Below are positions 49,125 to 57,805 of a DNA stretch of 64,000 nt, piece by piece; position 1 is the stretch's first letter; each line of letters begins with the position of its first letter. The translations under genes were made by a program, and so were the position numbers. This stretch comes from Christensenella sp. UBA4626 (GTDB lineage Bacteria; Bacillota; Clostridia; Christensenellales; UBA1242): the NCBI GenBank assembly GCA_002406115.1, contig DHNC01000035.1, positions 82,400 to 146,399 of the forward strand, in the 5' to 3' direction. The notes under the pieces were generated by a model. It did no database searches. It was not told the origin of the DNA and was given only the letters and a program-made list of their open reading frames with translations.

Positions 49125-49868
49125 ATGCACACTAAAAAGCGGTTTTGCGTAACAAATAATATGTTAAATATATTAAAGCCCACTATTGCGGTGATTGACA
49201 GCGGAATTGGTGGCATAAGCGTTTTAAGTAGACTAATCGCCAAATATAAAGCGGGCAATTTTTTGTATTTTGCCGACAATCTTTTTATGCCATATGGCAA
49301 CAAAACGGCAACGGGTTTAAAAAATAGGCTGGAAGCGGTCATAAATCAGTTGAATAAATTTTATATGCCTGATATAATTTTGATTGCGTGCAACACTGCG
49401 TCAAGTGTAATTGATGATAGCAAATTTCCAAATGTCAAAACAATCAAATTTAACAACAATGGCACATATTTAACAACAAAATTGACAAAGCGACAATTAA
49501 AAGGTTATAATGTGCTGGTTGATGCAAGTTTGGCATCTGTTATTGAAAGGAACATAAACAAACCAAGCAAATTGGCGCAAAAGATAAATCAACATTCAAG
49601 AATGAATAATTTAGCAAGTTACGATAGTATTATATTAGGTTGCACTCATTTTGAATTGGTTAAAAGTTTATTTGAAAAGTGTTGCAAAAACACAAAATTT
49701 TTATGCAATAGTGACAGTCTTATTGATAATATTGACTTTAAACCTAATCAGTCGTTTGCGACAATCAAAGTTATACTCTCAAAAAAAGATGAAAGATATT
49801 CTGACCTCATAACAGGTCTTATAAAGCAAAAAGTGGAGGAAGCATGTGTGGAATTTATGGATATATAG
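49125..49868 (+). CDS. murI: Glutamate racemase
   Basis: MurI supplies D-glutamate for peptidoglycan. The protein (247 residues from 49125, or 235 from the ATG at 49161) has AVIDSGIGGISVLSRL with the catalytic Asp. The two catalytic cysteines are in IACNTASS and LGCTHFEL. FADNLFMPYGNK also fits. No ribosome binding site is seen before either start; TATATT near 49102 suggests a short leader. The end overlaps glmS by 25 bp. Confidence 0.92.
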   Translation: MHTKKRFCVTNNMLNILKPTIAVIDSGIGGISVLSRLIAKYKAGNFLYFADNLFMPYGNKTATGLKNRLEAVINQLNKFYMPDIILIACNTASSVIDDSKFPNVKTIKFNNNGTYLTTKLTKRQLKGYNVLVDASLASVIERNINKPSKLAQKINQHSRMNNLASYDSIILGCTHFELVKSLFEKCCKNTKFLCNSDSLIDNIDFKPNQSFATIKVILSKKDERYSDLITGLIKQKVEEACVEFMDI

Positions 49869-51517
49869 GGCAAAAAGACGCTTTTGACGTAGTTTTGGAG
49901 GGTCTTGGCTTGCTGCAATATCGAGGATACGATTCTTGCGGTATTGCCTATTTTGACAACGGCTTTAAAGTGACAAAAGCGGTTGGCACACTGGATAATC
50001 TTAAACACCCTGCAGTCAATTCCCGCTTGGCTTTCGGACACACAAGATGGGCAACAAATGGTCAAGTGAACGTTACAAATGCACATCCACACTATTCAGT
50101 CAATCACGAATATACTTTGGTTCACAATGGCATAATCAATAATGCGGAACAGTTAAAAAGCGAACTCGAAGCAAAAGGCATCAAATTTTATTCTCAAACT
50201 GACACAGAGGTTATCGCAAATCTAGTATACACCTTGCCAGGGGATATAGAAGAGAAACTTAAAGCCTGTGTCAAATTGCTGGATGGCAGTTATTCGCTTA
50301 TTATAGGCGATAAAGATAAAAACCTTTATTTGTTAAAAAAGTTTAGCCCATTAAACTTTGTTAAAGCGGCGGACGGCATATATATTTCAAGCGATAAGTC
50401 TAGTTTGCCTTCTGGGGAACTATATACGCTTAAAGACGGCGACATAATCAAAATAAATGAAAACACAATCGAATTTATTCAAGGCAGGTTGGAATTTGTT
50501 AAGCACGAGAACGACATAAAGCAATTGAGCAAAGGCAAATATCCGCATTACATGATAAAAGAGATTATGGAAACGCCAAGAGCGTTAAAAAATACATACA
50601 ATTCAATTTGTCAAACCGATTTTGCAAAGGTTTTTGAGCAGTATAAAAAAATCACCTTTATCGGTTGCGGAACAGCGTATCACTCTTGCTTGGTGGGCGA
50701 ATATTTGTTCAAACAACTATCTAGGTTTGACACCGAACATTTCTTGGCTTCAAACTATCTTACAAACAAAAAGATAAGCAAAAAGCATTTGCATATCATT
50801 GTAAGTCAAAGCGGTGAAACGGCGGATTGCATAAAGGTGGCGGAACAAATTAAAAAACAAAAAGGCAAAATCCTTTTGATAACCAACGAAGAAAAAAGCA
50901 GCCTGGCAAATCTAGTGGACATTGTGATTTGCACACACGCCAACAAGGAAATTGCCGTTGCAAGCACAAAAACTTATTGCTGCCAACTGTTTGTGTTTGA
51001 ATATATTTATCACAAATTAAAAGACAAAAATTACAATTTAAATATTGATGAATTTGCAACCAAAATTGAAAAATACATCAACAAAACTGATGTTTCTGAT
51101 TTGGTGGACATTTACAAAACCGAAAACAAGATGATTATGATAGGCAAAAATTTTGATTATCTTGTTTTGAAAGAGGCAAGTTTAAAAATTCGTGAGATTG
51201 ACTATTTTTATACCATTCCTATGTACGCAGGCGAACTGAAACACGGCACGCTTTCTTTGGTAGACGAAAATACAGACGTCATCGCACTTGACACTCAAAA
51301 CAGCCAAGAAATTCAAACGGCGATAAGCGAAATTAAATCTCGAAAGGGCAGAGTGATAAATATGCAAAAATATTTGCCAAAAGACATCTTTCAATTGGAT
51401 TATAAGGCAATTTACGCAATTATACCATTCCAGTTGTTGAGTTACAATCTGGCGCTAAAATTGGGTATAAATCCGGATATGCCAAAGAACCTTGCAAAAA
51501 GTGTGACAGTTGAATAA
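49844..51517 (+). CDS. glmS: Glutamine-fructose-6-phosphate aminotransferase GlmS
   Basis: GlmS makes glucosamine-6-phosphate, the first committed step to cell-wall amino sugars. The 557-residue protein starts MCGIYGYIGQKDA, with Cys the glutaminase nucleophile. It has LQYRGYDSCG, GHTRWATNG and a SIS isomerase domain with IGCGTAYHS and VSQSGETADC, ending NLAKSVTVE. It is about 45 residues shorter than common GlmS. No glmS ribozyme is seen; the start lies inside murI with GTGGAGGAAGC upstream. Confidence 0.95.
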   Translation: MCGIYGYIGQKDAFDVVLEGLGLLQYRGYDSCGIAYFDNGFKVTKAVGTLDNLKHPAVNSRLAFGHTRWATNGQVNVTNAHPHYSVNHEYTLVHNGIINNAEQLKSELEAKGIKFYSQTDTEVIANLVYTLPGDIEEKLKACVKLLDGSYSLIIGDKDKNLYLLKKFSPLNFVKAADGIYISSDKSSLPSGELYTLKDGDIIKINENTIEFIQGRLEFVKHENDIKQLSKGKYPHYMIKEIMETPRALKNTYNSICQTDFAKVFEQYKKITFIGCGTAYHSCLVGEYLFKQLSRFDTEHFLASNYLTNKKISKKHLHIIVSQSGETADCIKVAEQIKKQKGKILLITNEEKSSLANLVDIVICTHANKEIAVASTKTYCCQLFVFEYIYHKLKDKNYNLNIDEFATKIEKYINKTDVSDLVDIYKTENKMIMIGKNFDYLVLKEASLKIREIDYFYTIPMYAGELKHGTLSLVDENTDVIALDTQNSQEIQTAISEIKSRKGRVINMQKYLPKDIFQLDYKAIYAIIPFQLLSYNLALKLGINPDMPKNLAKSVTVE

Positions 51518-51518
51518 A

Positions 51519-53801
51519 TTACACATACCAACGATATTTCCCGTTTAACAATTGGCTTTCAATCAGACCTAACAAATAGTCTTTGGGTCTGATTTTTTTT
51601 GTGTCCAAAAGTTTTCCGTCGCAAATCAATTCGTAAGTTATCTCGTCGCACTTAAAAATGTCTTGGTCTTTAATTTCAATCGTGCCTTCGCTTTCCGCAA
51701 ACTCTTTCATAATTTCCGATTTATTGTTGCTGGATTTAATTATGGCGTAATTATGATTTTTTGCCGTGTCAAAATTCAACGTGCTGCCATACTTGCTTAC
51801 ATTTACAATCAGTTTTTCTTCGTTTGACAGAAGTTGTTCTGGCGTGTTTGTTGTCTTAAAATAGTCGTAAGCGATGTACCTTTCAAGATTAGTTGACGGG
51901 GCAACAATCCTATGGTTGTTTTGATATTCCAACAAATCATATTTTTCATAGACCACTTCATCTGGTTTTTCAAACTTGGCAGGCGTTTGATTTTGATAAA
52001 GTTTTTCAAAAATTTGTTTGTTTATCTCGGTCGGTTGAGCGGAACTGTGTAGGCGACTATCAACTGCTTCATCCTTTATGTTTGCAATCCAACTTAAAAC
52101 CGTGTGCTGAGTGGTGTAGGAAATATTATACAAATCGGTGTTTGCCTTGCCGTTAAATGCAGTGCCGGTTTTGCTTGCAATGTCAATATTAAGTTCACCC
52201 AGCCTTTTTGCGGTGCCAGATTTTGCAGTTTCATTTAGGCAATTTGTTAAGAGAAAACAAGAAGCATCATCAACAACCTTTTCGCTATATTGTTGGTGAG
52301 AATAAATTACATTGCCAGCCTTATCCAAAATTTTGTCGATAAAACTTATTGGCTTAAACTCGCCATAATTTGAAATTGTCATATATGCGGACAAAAGTTG
52401 CTCCAAACACACACCGTTGCTTACCGCACCAAGGGCAAGAGATAAGTTTTTGTCCTTTTCCGAAACATTTATCCCTAAATCTGAGAGCGTGGAAATTGCT
52501 TTGTCTAACCCCACATATTCTAACGCCTTTACGGCAGGGATGTTTTGTGATTTTGCAATTGCGTCCCTTGCTGACATAAAACCAAGATATTGACCATCAG
52601 CGTTTTTAGGTTTAAAGCCGGCATAATCAATTGGCTCATCCAAAATTGGCGTAATAGGCGACAATATATTGTGTTGAAAACAAGGCAGATACACAGCCAA
52701 TGGCTTTAATATTGAGGCAGGCTGCCTTCGCATATTGTGAAGATTATAATTGCTGTTTACAAAATATGCCAAAATTCTACCGTCGTTGCTGGCAACAATT
52801 GAAACGCTATCCAAACTTTGGTCGTAAGCGTTTTCAGCCGAAGATATAACGGATTTGTTGACATCAATCAATTCGGATTGTAAATCATCTTGTTTGTTGG
52901 TGATTATTTCATAATTTCGATTTATCAAATCTCTTTCGGTGATGTTAAGCAATTTGCAGGCTTCAAAAATTGCCTCACGTTCATAACTGAAATCAAAATC
53001 AGAACTATCTGACACGTTTATCGGGCTGTTTACCACTTGATTTAACTGTTCTTGACTTATATCTTTGCTTTCATACATCATTTTTGCCACCAAATTTCGC
53101 CTATTTATCGAGTCCTCATAGTTTGTTTTTGGTGAATATTTGGCAGGCGACTTTATCAAACCTGCCAGACAGCAAGCCTCGCTTAAACTAAGGTCTTTTG
53201 CGGATTTATCGAAATATATTTTGCTTGCATTTTCAATCCCATAAGCATTTTGCCCGAAATATATGGTGTTTAAATACATTTCCAAAATCTGATTTTTGTC
53301 AAACTTCTTTTCCATTTTTATGGCTAAAATTATTTCTTTAAGTTTTCGCTGATAGGTTTTTTCGTTGGAAAGTAGGGCATTTTTGATAAGTTGCTGACTG
53401 ATTGTCGAAGCCCCTTGCGATTTAGACTTTGTTGTCAAATTTACAAAACCAGCTTTTATTATTCTTTTTGCGTCAAACCCGTTGTGGTTATAAAATCTTT
53501 TGTCCTCAACGTCGACAAACGCCTTTAAAACATAATCTGGCAAATCCTCAATCTTAACAATGGAGCGGTTAGAGTTGTATAGCGAGTTATCTTGCATATT
53601 TGAAGAATAAACTTTGATGCCGTTGTTTACACTTGTAAGTTGATCCACGTCCAACTTGTATTTGTTGTACATAACGCCAAAATAAATCAAAGCACTGCCA
53701 AAAAGGCAGACAATCACAATAGAAAAACAAAGCATAACTAATTTCAGTATATGTTTTTTCCCTTTTTGTTGTTTGATTTTGTTGCTTGAATTGTTCATCA
53801 T
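51519..53801 (-). CDS. Class A penicillin-binding protein (PBP1A-type)
   Basis: A bifunctional peptidoglycan glycosyltransferase/transpeptidase of 760 residues. A cytoplasmic basic stretch and one membrane helix (VMLCFSIVIVCLFGSALIYF) come first. The GT51 domain has FVDVEDKRFYNHNGFD, GASTISQQLIKN and KILEMYLNTIYFG-like motifs. The transpeptidase motifs are S-I-L-K in ASILKPLAVY, S-Q-N in IAKSQNIPAVK and KTGTAFNG. It converges with glmS with one base between stop codons, and its 3' end contains the glmS terminator in antisense. Two adjacent ATGs are possible. Confidence 0.93.
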   Translation of the reverse strand: MMNNSSNKIKQQKGKKHILKLVMLCFSIVIVCLFGSALIYFGVMYNKYKLDVDQLTSVNNGIKVYSSNMQDNSLYNSNRSIVKIEDLPDYVLKAFVDVEDKRFYNHNGFDAKRIIKAGFVNLTTKSKSQGASTISQQLIKNALLSNEKTYQRKLKEIILAIKMEKKFDKNQILEMYLNTIYFGQNAYGIENASKIYFDKSAKDLSLSEACCLAGLIKSPAKYSPKTNYEDSINRRNLVAKMMYESKDISQEQLNQVVNSPINVSDSSDFDFSYEREAIFEACKLLNITERDLINRNYEIITNKQDDLQSELIDVNKSVISSAENAYDQSLDSVSIVASNDGRILAYFVNSNYNLHNMRRQPASILKPLAVYLPCFQHNILSPITPILDEPIDYAGFKPKNADGQYLGFMSARDAIAKSQNIPAVKALEYVGLDKAISTLSDLGINVSEKDKNLSLALGAVSNGVCLEQLLSAYMTISNYGEFKPISFIDKILDKAGNVIYSHQQYSEKVVDDASCFLLTNCLNETAKSGTAKRLGELNIDIASKTGTAFNGKANTDLYNISYTTQHTVLSWIANIKDEAVDSRLHSSAQPTEINKQIFEKLYQNQTPAKFEKPDEVVYEKYDLLEYQNNHRIVAPSTNLERYIAYDYFKTTNTPEQLLSNEEKLIVNVSKYGSTLNFDTAKNHNYAIIKSSNNKSEIMKEFAESEGTIEIKDQDIFKCDEITYELICDGKLLDTKKIRPKDYLLGLIESQLLNGKYRWYV
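51561..51600 (+). terminator. glmS terminator inside the antisense PBP coding region
   Basis: AATCAGACC (51561-51569) pairs perfectly with GGTCTGATT (51586-51594), a 9-bp stem with a 16-base loop followed by a run of T residues on the plus strand. It lies within the last codons of the convergent PBP gene. Confidence 0.75.
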
Positions 53802-53850
53802 CGTATTATTTGCATTTTGTAGAAAAATAATTTAATTTGTAATATTTTAG

Positions 53851-53879
53851 TTGAAAAAAATGCCGCTTTTTATTATAAT
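53851..53879 (+). promoter_or_regulatory. Promoter for the miaB-mutS-mutL-miaA operon, apparently leaderless
   Basis: TTGAAA at 53851-53856, a 17-bp spacer and consensus TATAAT at 53874-53879. The miaB ATG at 53887 is only 7 bases downstream. Confidence 0.7.
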
Positions 53880-53886
53880 GGTAGTT

Positions 53887-55218
53887 ATGAAAGAATTAAA
53901 CGGAAAATTTTACCATATAGAAACTTACGGTTGCCAGATGAATGTACACGAAAGTGAAAAAATTCGTGGCATTTTGTCCACTTTTGGTATGGCTGAAACC
54001 GATGATGTAAACAATGCAAGCATTGTTGTTTTTAACACCTGTTGCATACGAGAAGGGGCAGAGGATAAGGCATATAGCAATATCGCAGCGTTAAAGAAAT
54101 GGAAGCAAGCCGACCCAAACCGCATCATTGTTGTTTGCGGTTGTATGCCTCAACAAAAAAACGGCAAATATGACCTTAAAAAGCGTCTTACATTCGTAGA
54201 TGTAGTTATTGGCACTCACAATATAAATATGTTGGGTGAATACATCAAATCCGTGATAAACCAACGCAAAAGGATTGTTGAAATTGTAGATAAGCCAATC
54301 AACGGCATGGAAACGGACACTTGTATTCGTGATGACAAAATAAATGCATATGTAAACATCATTTATGGATGCGACAAATATTGCACTTATTGCATTGTCC
54401 CATATGTTCGTGGCAGGGAAACAAGCCGTCCTATGGCAGATATTTACAAAGAGGTTAAAGACCTTGTTCAAAAGCAAAATTACAAATACATCACACTTTT
54501 GGGTCAAAACGTAAACTCTTACGGCAAGGATTTAAACCCAAAAACAAATTTTGCAACCCTTTTGAACGAGTTATGTAAAATCGAAGGTGACTTCAAAATC
54601 AAATTTATGACCTCACATCCTATGGATTTTGACTTAGACTTGATAAAAGTGATGAAAGAGCAAGACAAAGTTGCAAAAGCCCTTCATTTGCCAGTTCAAT
54701 CCGGCAGTAGCAAGGTGCTTAAACGCATGAATAGGCATTATGATATAAAGCATTATTACAAAATCATTCGCAAGGTCAAACATTCAATACCAAACATTGC
54801 TTTATCAACCGACATTATTGTTGGCTTCCCTGGGGAAACGGAAAAAGATTACAATCAAACTGTAAAATTGCTTAAAAAAGTGAAATACGACCAAGTTTTT
54901 GCCTTTATGTATTCACCAAGGACGGGCACACCTGCGGCAGTTTTTGAAGACCAAGTTGACGATAAAATTAAAAACAAACGTGTCAATGACTTGTTGAGTG
55001 TCGAAAAAATAATTCAAAAAGACCTTATGACAAAAACATTTAACAAAACCTACAACTGTCTGATTAGAACAATAAATGGCGTTGCAGTTGGCATAACCGA
55101 CGGTGGACGTGAAATTTATCTTCCAAGTTACAAATACAACAACGAAAACTATTTTGCAAACGTAAAAGTGGAAGGAATACGTAATCATAAATTGTCTGGG
55201 GTGGTTGTAGATGATTGA
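53887..55218 (+). CDS. miaB: tRNA-2-methylthio-N6-dimethylallyladenosine synthase MiaB
   Basis: MiaB adds a methylthio group to i6A37 of tRNA, using radical SAM chemistry and a second cluster. The start is ATG 53887; the frame further up lies in the promoter. The 443-residue protein has the UPF0004 domain (IETYGCQMNVHESEKI, VFNTCCIREGAE, VCGCMPQQ), the radical SAM motif YGCDKYCTYCIVP near residue 160 and a C-terminal TRAM domain. It overlaps mutS by 8 bp. Its substrate is made by MiaA, encoded in the same operon. Confidence 0.96.
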   Translation: MKELNGKFYHIETYGCQMNVHESEKIRGILSTFGMAETDDVNNASIVVFNTCCIREGAEDKAYSNIAALKKWKQADPNRIIVVCGCMPQQKNGKYDLKKRLTFVDVVIGTHNINMLGEYIKSVINQRKRIVEIVDKPINGMETDTCIRDDKINAYVNIIYGCDKYCTYCIVPYVRGRETSRPMADIYKEVKDLVQKQNYKYITLLGQNVNSYGKDLNPKTNFATLLNELCKIEGDFKIKFMTSHPMDFDLDLIKVMKEQDKVAKALHLPVQSGSSKVLKRMNRHYDIKHYYKIIRKVKHSIPNIALSTDIIVGFPGETEKDYNQTVKLLKKVKYDQVFAFMYSPRTGTPAAVFEDQVDDKIKNKRVNDLLSVEKIIQKDLMTKTFNKTYNCLIRTINGVAVGITDGGREIYLPSYKYNNENYFANVKVEGIRNHKLSGVVVDD

Positions 55219-57790
55219 AACTTATGTAAATAAAGAAATTTTTAATTCCAACAACAAAAAGTTATCTCCTGTTATCAAACAATTCCTCTCAATTAAGGAA
55301 AATAACGAAGATTGTATCATCTTTTATAGGTTGGGTGACTTTTACGAATTGTTTTTGGATGATGCTGTTATCGGCAGCAGAATTTTGGATTTAACCTTAA
55401 CAGGCAAAGATTGTGGCGTGGGTGAGCGGGCACCAATGTGTGGCATTCCTTTCCATGCGTACGAATCGTATGCTCAGCGTTTGATTGAACGTGGCTATAA
55501 AGTTGCCATTTGCGAGCAAACCGACGAGATAAGGAATGGTTTGGTTCAACGTGAAATTGTGAGGATTATCACACCGGGCACAGTTGTTGAAAGTTCAATG
55601 TTGAATGAGCGTAAAAATTCCTATATAATGTGTATTTACGCAGATAAAAACGCTATATCTTATGCTTACAGTGATTTGTCAACAGGCGAAATCAAAGTGG
55701 CAGAATATGTTGGCGAAAATATAAGCGAATATATTAACGACCAAATTGTTAGAATTATGCCAAGTGAAATCATTTGCAATAAGCATATGATGGAGTTAAG
55801 CAAAGACTTGGTTTGTTTTTTGCGTGACGGGTATAGATTTAATGAGTATTTTGATTGGGCATTCAATCCATCCGATGCTGAAAAACAGATATTGGATCAA
55901 TATGGATTGAAGTCTATCAAAGGCTTTGATATTGATTCCAAGCCTTGTATCGCCGCAATTGGTGCCTTGCTTGCATATTTCCATGAAACACAAAAAAGAG
56001 ATTTAAAGCACTTAAATTTCCCTAAAAAAGTGTATGACCAAGAATATATGTATTTGGACACAAACACCAGACGTAACCTTGAAATTGAGCAAACTATGCG
56101 TGACGGCGACAAAAAAGGTACATTGCTTTGGGTTTTGGACAACACTTGCACAAATATCGGTTCCAGATTGTTGCGCAACTGGGTAAGGCAACCTTTGCAA
56201 AACAAGCAAACCATTGACAAACGTTTAAATATGGTTGAGGCGTTGGTTGGCGACACAGTTTTAAGGTCAAATTTAAAAACAACTTTAAGCAAGGTTCAGG
56301 ATATTGAGCGTATTGTTGGCAAAGTTGGATATGGCAGTTTTTCGCCAAAAGACTGCGTAGCACTTAAAACCTCTTTATATCAAGTGCCGCTTATCAAAAA
56401 GGTGCTTTCAGTGAACAACAATCAGGATTTGTTGGATTTGTCCAATCAACTGGTTGACGTGCATGAAATTGCCGATATGATAAACGCAACCATTGTTGAT
56501 GAACCACCGCTTTTGTTTAAGAACGGAAATTACATAAAACCAGGCTTTAATGCAAACCTTGACCACATCAAATCTTTGCGTGACCAGGCAACAAATTATA
56601 TTGATGCAATGGAACAGCAAGAGCGTGAAGCAACTGGCATAAAAACGCTTAAAATAGGGCACAATCGTGTGTTTGGATATTATATCGAAGTTGGCAAGCA
56701 ATATGCTGAACAAGTTCCTTTCAAATATGTCAGGAAGCAAACAACCGCAAATGGCGAAAGATATATAACTGAAGAACTTAAACAGTTTGAAGATGAAGTT
56801 TTCAACGCCCAAGCAAATGCTTTGAGTTTGGAAGAAAGCATTTTTGCGCAAGTCAAAGAGCAAATCTTAGCAAACGCACCAGTTTTGCAGCAAATTGCAC
56901 GTGTTGTGGCTCAAATTGACTGCTTGTATTCTTTGGCAACTGTGGCAATAACAAATGACTATCACAAGCCAAACATCACCACAGGCAAAGAAATCAATAT
57001 TGTGGCAGGACGTCATCCAGTTGTTGAAAAAATGCAGCGTGACAGTGATTTCATTTCAAATGACTGCAAATTGAACGAAAGCGACCAAAGGACAATGATT
57101 TTGACCGGCCCAAACATGGCTGGTAAATCAACATATATGCGTCAAGTGGCTTTGATAACTTACATGGCTCACATAGGCAGTTTTGTGCCTGCTAGGTCGG
57201 CAGATATTTGTTTGGTTGACCGCATTTTCACACGTATCGGGGCAAGTGATGACTTGTCTGTTGGTCAATCAACATTTATGGTTGAGATGATTGAAGTGGC
57301 AAATATTTTGCATTACGCAACAAACAATAGTTTGATTATCTTAGATGAGGTTGGACGTGGTACATCAACATTTGACGGGCTTTCAATCGCTTGGGCTGTT
57401 GTTGAATATCTTTCCAAACATCTGAATGCAAAAACTTTATTTGCAACTCATTATCACGAACTTATGCAACTTGAAGGCTTGTATGAAGGCGTCAAAAACT
57501 TCTGCATAGCAATCAAGGAAATTGGCGGACAACTTGTGTTTATGCGCAAAATTATGAGGGGCAGTGCAACCCGTAGTTATGGCGTGGAAGTCGCAAGTTT
57601 GGCAGGTCTTCCAAAGGAAATAATCACTCGTGCAAAAGAACTTATAAAAGAGTTTGAAAGCCAAAAAGTGAACAACGAGGTTCAAAAGGAAAGCGAAGTT
57701 TTGGACACTTTAAGAGCAATTGATCCAAACACCTTGACACCTTTGGTTGCGTTTGACACATTGGTTAGATTGATTGATATGGCAAAGTAA
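55211..57790 (+). CDS. mutS: DNA mismatch repair protein MutS
   Basis: MutS recognises mismatches. The 859-residue protein begins with the clamp-type domain I containing the mismatch-reading FYRLGDFYELFLDDA (Phe-x-Glu type). It has connector and lever domains, then the ATPase core with P-loop TGPNMAGKSTYMRQV near residue 635, FTRIGASDDLSVGQSTFMVEM and Walker B DEVGRGTSTFDG. An RSYGVEVASLAGLP segment ends the core, and the tail carries a beta-clamp-linked helical region. It overlaps miaB and is followed by mutL. Confidence 0.97.
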   Translation: MIETYVNKEIFNSNNKKLSPVIKQFLSIKENNEDCIIFYRLGDFYELFLDDAVIGSRILDLTLTGKDCGVGERAPMCGIPFHAYESYAQRLIERGYKVAICEQTDEIRNGLVQREIVRIITPGTVVESSMLNERKNSYIMCIYADKNAISYAYSDLSTGEIKVAEYVGENISEYINDQIVRIMPSEIICNKHMMELSKDLVCFLRDGYRFNEYFDWAFNPSDAEKQILDQYGLKSIKGFDIDSKPCIAAIGALLAYFHETQKRDLKHLNFPKKVYDQEYMYLDTNTRRNLEIEQTMRDGDKKGTLLWVLDNTCTNIGSRLLRNWVRQPLQNKQTIDKRLNMVEALVGDTVLRSNLKTTLSKVQDIERIVGKVGYGSFSPKDCVALKTSLYQVPLIKKVLSVNNNQDLLDLSNQLVDVHEIADMINATIVDEPPLLFKNGNYIKPGFNANLDHIKSLRDQATNYIDAMEQQEREATGIKTLKIGHNRVFGYYIEVGKQYAEQVPFKYVRKQTTANGERYITEELKQFEDEVFNAQANALSLEESIFAQVKEQILANAPVLQQIARVVAQIDCLYSLATVAITNDYHKPNITTGKEINIVAGRHPVVEKMQRDSDFISNDCKLNESDQRTMILTGPNMAGKSTYMRQVALITYMAHIGSFVPARSADICLVDRIFTRIGASDDLSVGQSTFMVEMIEVANILHYATNNSLIILDEVGRGTSTFDGLSIAWAVVEYLSKHLNAKTLFATHYHELMQLEGLYEGVKNFCIAIKEIGGQLVFMRKIMRGSATRSYGVEVASLAGLPKEIITRAKELIKEFESQKVNNEVQKESEVLDTLRAIDPNTLTPLVAFDTLVRLIDMAK

Positions 57791-57805
57791 CATTTGTGAG
57801 GTTAT

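Noticed and set aside
49844..49868. glmS ribozyme/riboswitch upstream of glmS
   Set aside because: The glmS start lies inside murI with no room for the roughly 150-nt ribozyme, and no matching structure is seen.
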